The notes under the pieces were generated by a model, which did not search any database, was not told the DNA's origin, and saw only the letters and a program-made list of their open reading frames with translations. Positions 31,965 to 42,500 of a stretch of 56,710 nucleotides of DNA are shown one piece after another. Positions within the stretch are counted from its first letter, which is position 1; each line of letters starts with the position of its first letter. The translations under genes were made by a program, and so were the position numbers. This DNA comes from JBJKRF01 sp046704785 (lineage in GTDB: Bacteria > Chloroflexota > Anaerolineae > Anaerolineales > Villigracilaceae), in the NCBI GenBank assembly GCA_046704785.1, contig JBJKRF010000021.1, positions 1 to 56,710 of the forward strand. Direction: 5' to 3'.

Positions 31965-32576
31965 ATGTCCACCACCAATCAAGAAATCGAAGCTAAATTC
32001 TACGTCCGTGACCTGACAAAGATCGAGCAGCGCCTGGGCGAACTGGGAGCGAAGTGCGTCATCCCGCGCGGATTTGAATTTAATCTGCGCTTCGACGACT
32101 CGCAGGGCAGCCTGCGCGCCGCCCACAAAGTCTTACGCCTGCGCCAATCGAACGACAGGCGCCTGACCTACAAGGGCCCCGCCATCGCCACACAGGGCGT
32201 CTTGTCGCGTACGGAGATCGAACTGGTAGTCGACAGTTTCGAGAACGCCCGCCAGTTTCTTGAATCACTTGGATACCACGTTACCGTCACGTATGAGAAA
32301 TACCGCAGTCTTCATAGCCTGGGTGCAGCCAACATTGCCCTGGATGAACTGCCTTACGGACTGTTCGTCGAAATCGAAGCGGAAACGCCCCAGGCCGTAA
32401 CCCTCCTGGCAGAAAAATTGGGTCTCGCTCCGCAAGCTGCCATCGCCGGCAGCTACCAGGGCCTGTTCGAACGCCTGCGCCGCACCAAAGGCCTGACCGT
32501 CAGAAACTTAAGTTTTAGCGAATTCGAAGGGATATTGATTACACCAGAAGACCTGGGAGCAACGCCAGCGGACTGA
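31965..32576 (+). CDS. CYTH-domain protein (class IV cyclase/triphosphatase-like)
   Basis: A 203-residue CYTH fold protein, an eight-stranded tunnel that binds triphosphates with divalent metal. The N-terminal signature is NQEIEAKFYV (EIEAK of the ExExK type). Others: HKVLRLRQSNDRRLTYKGP with metal/phosphate-contacting Arg and Lys, TRTEIELVV, and ALDELPYGLFVEIEAE. Relatives include CyaB-type adenylate cyclases and thiamine or inorganic triphosphatases; the substrate is not decidable here. A GGAG ribosome binding site is present. It lies 48 nt after BCCP, past a hairpin. Confidence 0.82.
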   Translation: MSTTNQEIEAKFYVRDLTKIEQRLGELGAKCVIPRGFEFNLRFDDSQGSLRAAHKVLRLRQSNDRRLTYKGPAIATQGVLSRTEIELVVDSFENARQFLESLGYHVTVTYEKYRSLHSLGAANIALDELPYGLFVEIEAETPQAVTLLAEKLGLAPQAAIAGSYQGLFERLRRTKGLTVRNLSFSEFEGILITPEDLGATPAD

Positions 32577-32640
32577 CGGAACGAGAAGCGGCCCATTGAC
32601 TTGGGCCCGCCTGACCCGCAGCCCTACAAAGGAGGAAAAT

Positions 32641-34071
32641 ATGGCAGCACTCATTCTCGGCCCCATTGTCGGTGACGTAAGCCACGATCACGCCTCGCTA
32701 TGGGCCCGCGCCGACGGGGCCGCCCATCTGCGAGCCTGGATCGGTCAAAAGTCTGACCTTAGTGACGCCGCTCCCATTGCAGCCACCACCCCACTGACAG
32801 AGTCCGGTGCCTTTGCTGGCATCGTGCGTGTCGAGAATCTCCAACCCGACACACGCTACTATTACAACCTGCGTCTCGACGAAGCGCATCCGCTTCCCAG
32901 CGACGAACCCTTTCCCAGTTTCCAGACATTCCCACAGCCCGGCCAGCCGCTGGATTTCAACTTCGCCTTTGGTTCCTGCTACTTGCCGTACATGCCCGAT
33001 ACCGGGCGAATGTTCCGCGACCTGGAAGCCCAGCGCCAGAGCGAGTCCTTGCGGTTTCTACTCATGATCGGCGACCAGATCTACGCCGACGGCAGTGAAG
33101 CCAACGGCCTGGGCCGCATCGCCATCGATGTCGACGACTACCGCAAAGTCTACACATTCATCTGGTCGCAGCCCGACCTGCGCCGCCTGATGGCAAACAT
33201 CCCCACGTTCATGATTCTCGACGATCACGAAGTCGATAACGACTGGCACTGGGACGACCCACAACGTCGCTGGGCGCACCTGCCCTTCTATGAGCGCCTG
33301 TTGCGCAGCCTGCATCGCCGCCCCAAGGATGAAATCACGCTGAGCATCCACCGCGTCCGCGACGCCATGCAGGCCTATTACGAACATCAGGTCATCCATG
33401 GACCAGCGCCCATCCAACCGCCCAGGCTGGATGCAACCACGCGCTTCGTTTTTCAGAATGACGACGGCACACTGGCTTACCGCTTCGAGTATGGCGCAGC
33501 CAGTTTCTTTGTCATGGATACGCGCACCATGCGCGTCGAGGGAAAACCCCGCATGTTGCTCGGCGAAAGACAATGGGAAGCACTCGAAGCCTGGCTGGCC
33601 GAGTCGAACGACGGTACCAAGCCCAAATTTCTGGTCTCCTCTTCCACGTTGCTGTTCGACATGCTCGCCGACTTCTTCGCCCGCGACCGCTGGAACGGCT
33701 TCCCCGTGGAGCGCGAGCGGCTGCTGCATTTCATCGCGCGCAACAAAATCAGCAACCTGTACGTGCTCAGCGGAGACCTTCACGCCACGCATGCTATCTC
33801 CGTCGATCTAAAAACCCCCGACAACTCCCCACTACGCCTGTGGGAGTTCTGCGCTTCACCGTTCGAACAACGGCCCAATAGTGTCATTTGGACCCACATT
33901 CCCGTCTTTTCATCGGCGATCCGTTCGCAGACAGTACACTTCAAATTTGCAAAACACAACTATGGGGTCGTGCGCGTCCGCTATCGAGAGTCGGGGCCGC
34001 AGGTCTCGTTCGAGTCACGCTGCCGTGGAGAGAGCGGAACGATTGTCAGCCTTATGGCTGGCGAAGAGTAG
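32641..34071 (+). CDS. PhoD-like alkaline phosphatase/phosphodiesterase
   Basis: A 476-residue protein of the PhoD family of metallophosphoesterases. The N-terminal beta-sandwich (GPIVGDVSHDHASLWARADG; NLQPDTRYYYNLRL) precedes the catalytic domain with FGSCYL, LMIGDQIYADG, MILDDHEVDNDWHW and LSGDLHATHA. These supply the metal-binding Asp, Asn-like and His residues expected of the fold. No signal peptide or Tat motif is visible, unlike classical secreted PhoD, so it may be cytosolic. The ATG at 32641 follows AAAGGAGG. The neighbouring genes give no functional clue. Confidence 0.85.
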   Translation: MAALILGPIVGDVSHDHASLWARADGAAHLRAWIGQKSDLSDAAPIAATTPLTESGAFAGIVRVENLQPDTRYYYNLRLDEAHPLPSDEPFPSFQTFPQPGQPLDFNFAFGSCYLPYMPDTGRMFRDLEAQRQSESLRFLLMIGDQIYADGSEANGLGRIAIDVDDYRKVYTFIWSQPDLRRLMANIPTFMILDDHEVDNDWHWDDPQRRWAHLPFYERLLRSLHRRPKDEITLSIHRVRDAMQAYYEHQVIHGPAPIQPPRLDATTRFVFQNDDGTLAYRFEYGAASFFVMDTRTMRVEGKPRMLLGERQWEALEAWLAESNDGTKPKFLVSSSTLLFDMLADFFARDRWNGFPVERERLLHFIARNKISNLYVLSGDLHATHAISVDLKTPDNSPLRLWEFCASPFEQRPNSVIWTHIPVFSSAIRSQTVHFKFAKHNYGVVRVRYRESGPQVSFESRCRGESGTIVSLMAGEE

Positions 34072-34100
34072 CGGGAACGAATTTTATCGCTTGAAGGCGT

Positions 34101-34925
34101 TTACGCGATCAACTTGCCATTTTTCCAGGTCAGTTTTTTGACGTGCGCCTGCGCCCCCACCAAAATCGGCAAGAGACGTTCGAACGCGTCCGGTTCCCCC
34201 GAAGTGTAATACTCCACCGAGGCCTTGCCTTCCCCCGAAGCAGACAACCCGTTTGCTGTCAATAAGCGCTCAACCTGGCGGGCCACCGCTGGCGCCGGGT
34301 CGATCACACGCACATCTTCACCGACGATCTTCTGAATGGTGGGGATGACGAATGGATAGTGGGTGCAGCCCAGAACCACCGTGTCGATTCCCTGGCCGAC
34401 CATCGGTAAAAGCGCCTCGGCCAAAATAGAGAGCGTCTGTGGAGAATGCAGGTCGCCCTTTTCGATCTGGGCCACCAGCCCCGGGCAGGTGTGCCGCAGG
34501 AGGGTCACGCCTCGTGCAAAACGCTCCACAACCGAGGCATATAACGCGCCCTGAAAAGTGGCCGGCGTAGCCAGTACGCCTACAACCCCCGACTGCGTCT
34601 GCTCGGCTGCCGGCTTGACCGCCGGTTCCATACCGACGAACGGCACATCGGGGAAAGTTTGGCGCAAATATTGGAGCGAGGCTGCCGAAGCCGTGTTGCA
34701 GGCCACAACGACCAGCTTGACGCCTTTTTCTAGTAGAAAGTGCGTAATCTGTTCCGAGAAATGCCGGATCTCCTCCAGCGGGCGTGAACCGTAGGGCACA
34801 TGTCCCTGGTCGCCGAAATAGAGCAGCGACTCTCCCGGCGTACAGGCGCGAACGGCCTTCAAAACCGACAGGCCACCAGCCCCGGAGTCAAAGATGCCAA
34901 TGGGCGCAAATGAACGATCAGCCAT
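34101..34925 (-). CDS. murI: Glutamate racemase
   Basis: A 274-residue cofactor-free enzyme that makes D-glutamate for peptidoglycan. The two catalytic cysteines lie in VVACNTASAA and VLGCTHYPFV; the N-terminal motif is IGIFDSGAGGLSVLKAV, and YFGDQGHVPYGSRP is also diagnostic. The presence of murI supports a peptidoglycan-containing cell wall. Its start overlaps the end of the peptidase C26 gene by 8 nt, so the two are co-translated. Confidence 0.95.
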   Translation of the reverse strand: MADRSFAPIGIFDSGAGGLSVLKAVRACTPGESLLYFGDQGHVPYGSRPLEEIRHFSEQITHFLLEKGVKLVVVACNTASAASLQYLRQTFPDVPFVGMEPAVKPAAEQTQSGVVGVLATPATFQGALYASVVERFARGVTLLRHTCPGLVAQIEKGDLHSPQTLSILAEALLPMVGQGIDTVVLGCTHYPFVIPTIQKIVGEDVRVIDPAPAVARQVERLLTANGLSASGEGKASVEYYTSGEPDAFERLLPILVGAQAHVKKLTWKNGKLIA

Positions 34926-35649
34926 CTCTTTTTCCCAGTGAGGCGACGATAAAAGCGCGAAACAGGCGTCGTGTCGACTCTTGCCCGGTCAACCACTCCG
35001 GGTGCCATTGGACGGCGACCCCGAACGGATGCCCCGGCAGTTCCAGCGCCTCGACGAGGCCATCGGGTGCGACAGCCACGGTCTGCAAGCCCGGCGCAAG
35101 CTCTTTCACACCCTGATAGTGCAAGCTGTTGACCTGTAAAAGCAACTCCCCGACAATTTGCGCGAGTTGGCTTCCGGCCTGTATACGCACGGAATGCGCC
35201 AGATACGAACGGGGATAGCCTTCGTCAAAATCGTGGCGCACTGCGTTCGGATACTGATCGGGAATGTGAGTGTACAGGGTCCCGCCCAGAGCGACGTTAA
35301 CCACTTGCAGGCCGCGGCAAATGCCCAGGAACGGTATCCTACTCGCAGCAGCGGCGCGCAGCAACCCCAGTTCGATCGAATCGCGCTGCTCGTCCACCTC
35401 GCACACTTCCGGGTGGTCCTGACCATGGAACCGCTCGGTGGCAATATCACCGCCGCCGGTCAGGACAATCCCATCCAAGCGGGAAAGCAATCCATCCCAA
35501 TCTTCGGCAGGAATATCCGATGGAATCAGCAGCGGCGTCCCGCCCGCCTGAACGATTGCATCGATGTACGCCTGCAAAAGCACCACGGACGGCAGGCCGG
35601 TCTTGCTGACTGCGCGTCGCATTGTCAAGCCAATCAACGGGGAAGTCAT
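34918..35649 (-). CDS. Peptidase C26 / gamma-glutamyl hydrolase-like amidotransferase
   Basis: A 243-residue class I glutamine amidotransferase-fold protein of the peptidase C26 group (PuuD-like). Catalytic Cys sits in LGICRGLQVVNVALGGTLY, the His in AVQWHPEWLTG with a following acidic residue. The DILTGGGDI-type stretch is IVLTGGGDIATERFHGQDHP. Such enzymes cleave gamma-glutamyl bonds, for example in gamma-glutamyl-GABA or folate polyglutamate. Translation overlaps murI by 8 nt, hinting at a shared link to glutamate or D-glutamate metabolism. GAGGG precedes the ATG. Confidence 0.85.
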   Translation of the reverse strand: MTSPLIGLTMRRAVSKTGLPSVVLLQAYIDAIVQAGGTPLLIPSDIPAEDWDGLLSRLDGIVLTGGGDIATERFHGQDHPEVCEVDEQRDSIELGLLRAAAASRIPFLGICRGLQVVNVALGGTLYTHIPDQYPNAVRHDFDEGYPRSYLAHSVRIQAGSQLAQIVGELLLQVNSLHYQGVKELAPGLQTVAVAPDGLVEALELPGHPFGVAVQWHPEWLTGQESTRRLFRAFIVASLGKRDG

Positions 35650-35707
35650 GAACCCTCAAACGCCGATATTCAATCCACGAACAAGGAAGGGCAGGCGCAC
35701 CGTCGCC

Positions 35708-35742
35708 AAAAACAAAAAGGATGCAGGACTCTGCACCCTTTT
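35708..35742 (-). terminator. Rho-independent terminator downstream of rplS
   Basis: On the minus strand AAAAGG-G-TGCAG, a short loop, CTGCA-T-CCTTTTT, then GTTTTTG. Stem arms are at 35715-35726 and 35731-35742. The T-rich side faces away from rplS, about 147 nt downstream of it. Confidence 0.65.
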
Positions 35743-35888
35743 AAGAGAATCAAGGATATGCGGTAACAAGAAAGTGCGTGGGCACAGGAATATCCACAAA
35801 ACGATTGGCACCATTCCCACACAAAAACGGAGGGCAAAACAGGCCGGTTTCAGCCATTTTCATCCTCCAGTTTCCGGTCACGCTGACG

Positions 35889-36236
35889 CTAATTGAACTT
35901 TTGTTTGAGGCGGGTCTTTTTGCCGGTCAGGCCACGCAAGTAATAAAGTTGCGCGCGGCGCACCTGGGAATGGCGTTCGACAACTACTTTGTCGAGGCGC
36001 GGGGAACGCAACAGGAAGGTGCGCTCGACGCCGATGCCGTTACTGGCGATGCGACGAACGGTAAACGAGGATTCATTACCGCCTTTGCGCAAACGGATGA
36101 CGGTACCTTTGAACTCCTGAATACGCTCGCGGTCTCCTTCTTTGATGAGAACGTGCACGCTGACGATGTCGCCGGGGCGCAATTCAGGGATATTGGGGTT
36201 GACTGGGGCCTCGACGGCCTTCAAGAAGTCGCTCAT
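35889..36236 (-). CDS. rplS: 50S ribosomal protein L19
   Basis: A 115-residue L19 of usual length, which sits at the subunit interface of the ribosome. Motifs: IPELRPGDIVSVHVLIKEGD, RIQEFKGTVIRLRKGG, SFTVRRIASNGIGVERTFLL, RSPRLDKVVVERHSQVRRAQ, LYYLRGLTGKKTRLK. AAGGAAAAA precedes the ATG. It is alone here rather than with rpsP, rimM and trmD. Confidence 0.97.
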   Translation of the reverse strand: MSDFLKAVEAPVNPNIPELRPGDIVSVHVLIKEGDRERIQEFKGTVIRLRKGGNESSFTVRRIASNGIGVERTFLLRSPRLDKVVVERHSQVRRAQLYYLRGLTGKKTRLKQKFN

Positions 36237-36308
36237 TGCTTTTTCCTTACCATAGAAATTCCTGCTTCACAGCAGTCAATTAAGAGGGCCTCCGGGAAAC
36301 AGTGCAGC

Positions 36309-36337
36309 AAAATATCCATTATCACAGAAAATTGCAA
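36309..36337 (-). promoter_or_regulatory. Promoter of rplS
   Basis: On the minus strand: TTGCAA (36337-36332), a 17-nt spacer, TATTTT (36314-36309). The leader to the rplS ATG would be about 65 nt. Confidence 0.5.
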
Positions 36338-36442
36338 AGAACCCATCGGGAAGCGCGGAGGCGGATTATAACATGCCGACCGCAATGCATCAAGTTTACA
36401 GCCGGGCTTTTTTGAAATTGGGATACCCGGTGATATTCCGGT

Positions 36443-36480
36443 GCAGGGCTTTGCCGGGAAAATTCCCGGCAAAGCCCTGC
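36443..36480 (-). terminator. 18-bp perfect hairpin after the giant surface protein gene
   Basis: GCAGGGCTTTGCCGGGAA at 36443-36460 and TTCCCGGCAAAGCCCTGC at 36463-36480 form an 18-bp perfect stem with a 2-nt centre (effectively a 4-nt loop). It starts 33 nt past the giant gene's stop codon. No T run follows, so it may act as an mRNA end stabiliser or a protein site rather than a classical terminator. Confidence 0.6.
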
Positions 36481-36513
36481 GTAGAAGGGGCTCACCCCCC
36501 CAGACGGGTCGCG

Positions 36514-39500
36514 TTAAGGGGTGGGCGTAGGCGTCACTGACGGATCGGTCTCAACTTTTATCAAGACGGCGCGTACGGCAATCCGATAGTCGTAACTGTT
36601 GAGGGACGGAATATATTCTTTACAGGTCAACAACGTCAGCCAGGTATATCCATCATTCTTGAAGACAGACATATCCGTCGGCAGGACAACTTGATTCGTG
36701 CGAACCTCATATACATATTCCTGCCCGTAGGCATGCAGGATTACTTGATCGCCCCATTTCAGATCACCGAGGTGCAGGAATGGCCCAGGTGTGCCGTCGG
36801 CCAGATAGACATGTCCGGTAAGGGCCGTAGTGCCAACGTGTGTCGGGTAAGTGGTGCCCTCCAGGTAGCCTGCCTGATTCGAAAGCCAGGTCAGGTCCCA
36901 GCCGTCAGCCGAAGCCGGCACGCCAATGATCGGCATCTTCAGCTTCAGCGCCGGAATTTCAAGCCACATATCGTCCATTGGGTCGTATGCTTTGTCTGGC
37001 GGCTGGACAGGCAGGATGGTTTGAACGCCCGGCGCAAAGCCGGTCTTGGGCAACTTCTTGGGGGCCGTAAGCGTGGCAGCGCCAGTGGAAACGTAATCGT
37101 TGACATCCTGCGAACTCGGGCGATAGGCGCGTTCGGTCGACGTCGAGTTGAAAAGGGACTGCGCCGTGAACTGTGGCAATGGGTCGATCTGGACGCTCGA
37201 CCACTGCACGGTTGAATTGTTGACCGTCGGGCTGGGGCCAACGAACTTTGCGGAGAAGGTAATCTTGGCCGTACTGCCCAGGGGGAAGGTCTTCCAATAG
37301 ACCGTCAGTTTACTTGACGCGATGTTGACAACCGGCGTGGGCAAACTCGACGACCCGGTCACGTTGACGGTGGATGAGACAATTGCCAACCCGGCGGGAA
37401 TCTGGTCGGTAACCAAAACATCGTAGGCGTCGGCCTGGCTGGCAGAGGTATGCGAGACATCCATAGTAAAGTCCACCGTGCTGCCAATGGGAGCGACCTT
37501 CGGGTCAACCGTTTTCTGGATGGAAAGTTTGGCTTCTTTCACCGTGACGCTGGATGCGGTAGCGGCATAGGAATTCGCCGTCGTGCCGGAAGTCCAGTCC
37601 CATTCCACATTGTTATGCAGCGTGGTACCAGTGACGTTGCCTTTAACGTTCAAGACGACAACCTGATAGAGGATCGTAATCTCCTCATCGGAGGCGCCGG
37701 CGTTGGTCACATCGCCGAGGTCGAAGAACATCTTTCGGCCCGGGTCGGCGGAGTCGGCGCTGCTGGTCGGGTAGGTGGAAATGACAGGCGGCGCTGGCGG
37801 CGGTGTAGTAGAGGAAGCCGCCGGCTGGCAGAAACTGGCAAATCCGCCTGCGAGGCTGGTCGTGATGTCAGGGCCGGTGGTCAGGCTCTGACAACCAATG
37901 AAGGCCAATCCCTGGTCGAGGGTATCGGCCACGGTCATCCCGCTGGCCGTTCCCGGTGGCAGGCTCAAGACGAGTTTATAGGTAAGGGTTTCACCAATAT
38001 AAACATTGGGCAAGGTGGGCGGCGTGCCGCCGTTGGGCACGCTGGTGGAATCGATGGTCTTGGTCAGCCCACGGACGACGGAAAGCGAAACTGAGGCGGA
38101 ATTGAGGTAATTGTTCGCGCCGGTGCCAGAGCCGGTACGCTCATTGGTATCGGTGCCCGGCAGGGACGTCCAGGTGAGGTTGGCGGTGTTGTCGATGGTG
38201 GTGCCCGAAGTCACCGAGGCGCCGACGGTGGCCTTGTATGTGATGGTCACACTGTCGCCTAGAGGGATTGAATCGAAACCGACGTCCACCTTATTTCCAG
38301 AAGAATTGTTGGCAACCGTCGGCGACCAGCCCGTCGGTGTGACCTGTACCGAACTCAGGTCGAGGGTCAGGTTGCTGGGCAAGTTATCCGCCACTTCAAC
38401 GTCGTAGGCATTGGTGGTGCTGGCGGCGTCATGCGTGATCGTCAGGGTGTAGGTCACTTCCTCACCCGGCCCTGGATTCACATCGCTGGCGTCTTTGGTG
38501 ATATCCAGTTTGGACTCGACAATCGTCGCAGTCACGTCGTTCGACGTGCCCGCCGTGCTACCACTGACCGCGACATTGAAATTATTGATCTTGGTCAGTT
38601 GGGCCGGGCTGCCGAAAGCGTCGTTATTGGTATCGTTGTTCACCAGCACGTCGAAGTCGAGCACAACCAACTCATCGTTCGCATCCGAATCGTTGTTAAC
38701 CAGGTCGCCCAGATCGAAGGTAACATTCTGGCCTGCGGTGGTGACATAAGAACTCGGAAAATCGAAGGTCGGCGGGACAGCGCTGTTATCTGCGCCGCTC
38801 AGGTCCGAATGACTGGCATCCACGCCAATGGGGGTATCTGTCACAAAGGACAGCTTGGGATTGCCCACATAGGAGAACCCGGACGGCAGCGTGTCTTGAA
38901 GCTGGAAGCCCGGTGAGGTGCCTTCCGGCAGGATGACGGACAGGCGATAGCGCAGGACCTCGCCGATGGCCGCGTCAGCCGACAGGTTGTCGCCGGCAAT
39001 GGAGGTGAAAGACTGCGAACTACCGACGATGGATTTCTGCGCCGTGATGGTCAGGGAAGTCACCGTGGCGGTCGAAGACTGGTAGTAATCGTTGACGCCG
39101 CCGCTGTTCTTGTCGGCGCCGGTGCGTTCACCAGAAACGGTGCCAGCCAGCGAGGTCCATTCGACTTCGCCGGTATTGTTGATGGTGGTGCCAGGCGTAA
39201 CACTGATTTGAATCGTCGCCGTGTATTTGATCGTGACCGACTGCGTGATGTCGATTTCGTCGATGGTCACATCGATCTGATTGGTGGCATAGTTCGAGTT
39301 ATCGGAATAACTGCCTGCGCCCGTCACGGTGACCGAGCCGCTATCCAGGGTTACTACACCGGACGGCAATGTATCGTAATAATGCACATCGTAGGCATTG
39401 GAACGGTTGGCGCCGGTGGGGGCCTGGATGGTAATGGTATAGGTAATGGTATCGCCGGCATCCGGGCTGGCGCTCAAAGTGGTGGCCTGTTTGTCCAGGG

Positions 39501-42500
39501 TCAGATAGGGCCCAACGACGGTGACGGTCTGCGAGCCACCCTGCACTGTAGTAGTGGTGACACCGACCAGGTAATCGAGCGTGGCCGTGTTGGTCAGGGT
39601 GGTTCCGGGCTGGTTGGCGGCCACATTGAGCACCTGAGCACGCACCAACAACAGGAATTGGTTGTTGGTGGTGCCTTCCGCCGGGCCACTGCCCGTTGTG
39701 GTGGTGTCGCCAAAGGTAAAGTCTAGAGTCTGGTTCGTATCGCCGGCCGCGCACGGGTTACTCGCTGCGTTGGTGCAGGTGCCGGGCGTGGTGAAGCTGC
39801 CGTTATAGTCCTGGCTGAGATGGCGGGAGTCGGCGGCGGGTGGGTTGTCTGCGTCGCTGACCAAGGTGATGACCTTGTCGCTGACGTAGCCCAATCCGGC
39901 AGGCAACTGGTCATGCACCACCAGCGACGGCGTCAGGCCTTCGGGCAGGCTCACCAGGATGTAGTAATCCACCGTCGCGCCGATGGCATAGGTCGAGGGC
40001 GAAGGCGCCAGTTTTGAGATCGTGGGCGCAGCCACGGTAAGGGTCTTCGAAGCGGTAGCACTGTAGGTGTTTACCACGCCGCCGCTGCCGTTGCGCTCGC
40101 CGTTCGTGACGCCGCTGGCACCGGGAACAGTGGAGCCGGTACCGTTCGGCGAGGTGCCGTTACTCCCCGGCAGGGAAGTCCAGGTTACTTGGGCCTGGTT
40201 GGCGATGGCTTCCGAGGCGCTTATGCTGGAAGCCGTGGTGGAAAGCGTGGCTTCGTACACAATGGTGACGGTCTCGCCTACGGCAACCGAAGTAAGCGTG
40301 AAATCGATGTTGTTCCCCGAAGAATTATTGGCCAAACCGGTTCCGCCGCTGGCGCTATCGAACTGTTTGAAGACCAACGCAGCCGGCAACGTATCGGTGA
40401 AGTGAACGTCGAAGGCCGTTGTATGGCTACCGGCGGCGCTGTCGTTTTTGATGGTGACGGTATAGGTGACGACGTTGCCCGAGTCGACCGAGGCGCTGAT
40501 CGTCGAAGCCTGCTTATCCAGGGTCAGTTTGGACTCGATGACGTTGACATTCGTCGCCGTCGAATCGGAACCGGACTGCGTTCCGTTGATGTAAACCCGT
40601 GTCCGGTTGCTCAAGGTGGCGCCGTCGACATTATTGGCAGCCGTATTCGCGCCGTTCGGGCTGTTATCCACCAGGGCATTGAACTCGACGATGGCATACT
40701 CCGAATTAATGTCACTGTCGCTGTTGGTCAGATCACCAAATTTGAAATAGACATCGGTGCCGGTATTATAGGTATCGTTATTGGTCGAGGCGCTGGATGA
40801 AACGTTGACATCCGGCAGGTTACATCCAGCAGGAACGGGCGGAGACGTCCCATCGGCGGTCGTGCCCGTTAGATTACAGGCCGCCATACCGTTCAGGGTG
40901 GCGTCACTGGTCGTGATTCCGTTGTTCGAGACGAAGGCAAAGGTGGCCGTACCATCGTTCAGGAAGGTCAACCCAACCGGGAGCAGGTCGCGCAGTTGGA
41001 AATTCGGACTGCTGCCCTGGGGGATTGTTGCGACCAGCCGATAGCGGACGATCTCACCGATGGTGACATCCGCCCCGGTGGTAAACGTTTCGGAAGTTGC
41101 TGTGAGATATTTCGACGGGGACGAATCGATGGTTGTGTTGGCCGTATCTTGCGAACCGCCCCCGGCCCCCACATAGTTGGGGCCATTGTTCTGGCTGGCG
41201 TAGGACGTATTTTGGGCGGTGTTCGGATAAGTTCCCGGTGTCACGCCTGGCTTGATCTCCAAATCGTAGGTAATGACAATCACATTCTTGCCGGGGCCGA
41301 CGGTTTCAGCCTGGCAGATTGGCCCGACGCCCGAGGCATCTGCCGGGTCTACCAGTTGGATACCGTTTCCAAACAAATCTCCCGACGGGCTGGTCGTCCC
41401 CCCAGGTGCGCCACCCAGGCCGGTATACTGGATTTCGACAGGCCCGCTGCCGTAATCCGCCCCGCTGCCATCGCCATGATAAATATGCAGGTTCAACCCG
41501 GTCGGTGTGGTGGGAACCTGGAAGATCGAGGGCAGGGTGTCTTTGATGGCAATGTCGAAAGCGCCTTTGTCGCTATGGCCCTGGTCTTCGATGACGATCA
41601 TGAAGGTAACGATATCACCTGCGTCAACGTGCGAGATGTCCGAACTGAAAGGCGCGGCAGAGGTGATGGTCCCTGTCCAACGCGGTTGAACCGACGGGTC
41701 CTGGATGGTATTCGTCACTGGCAAGGCCGGGTTGTAGGTGGCCTGCGTCTGCGGTGTCCACGTTCCACCGCTATATTGTCCGGCCCACACCGCCGATTTC
41801 TTGGTGACAATCACCGGCTCGTTCACAACGACCTGTTGAATCTTGGTGACCGAGCTGATGCCGCCGTTCGTGCTGCCCTCGTAGGAATAAGCCTCGTTCG
41901 TCAAATAGAGCTGATCGGCATAGGGTTCGTTGGTCACGACCACCGATACCAACAAATCCACCGTCCTTGCGAGGACGCGCGTATCGTCATAGTTTGGATA
42001 AGTGATCGAGACGCTATTGGTGTTGGTATCGACCACCAGATTGGGCGTGATCGTGCCATCGTGATAGAGCGGGTCAGCAGAGCTGGATGGATCCGTCGTG
42101 GGGGAAGCCGTGCCTGTGGCACCGCCCGTGCCCGTCACCATGTAATTATAGAAAGTATCGGATGGCCCCAGCGAGATCGTCCCTGCGGCCATCGTACCCA
42201 CTGTGGTCGAGAACGTCCAGGAGGAGACACTTCCATCGGCAGCGGGGTCGCCCACCTTGAAAATAGGCAGGGGCAGGTAATCAGTGAAACGCATGTTCTC
42301 TTCATTACCGACCGGAAGTTGGTACTCCAACCGATAGGTCACCAGGTCGCCCGGATTGATCGACACCGGGCTGGGGAGCGAGGTACTGCCGTTGATGGCG
42401 TAGACCGATTTGGACAGAGAACCCAAGGCTATCGTGAGGCTGGCGCTGGTATCGTCTTGGGGTTGGCTCAAGGGGGTCACCGGATTGAGTGTGTTCGTGT

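Noticed and set aside
32596..32640. Upstream start for the PhoD-like gene
   Set aside because: The 15 extra residues include the AAAGGAGG ribosome binding site of the ATG at 32641.
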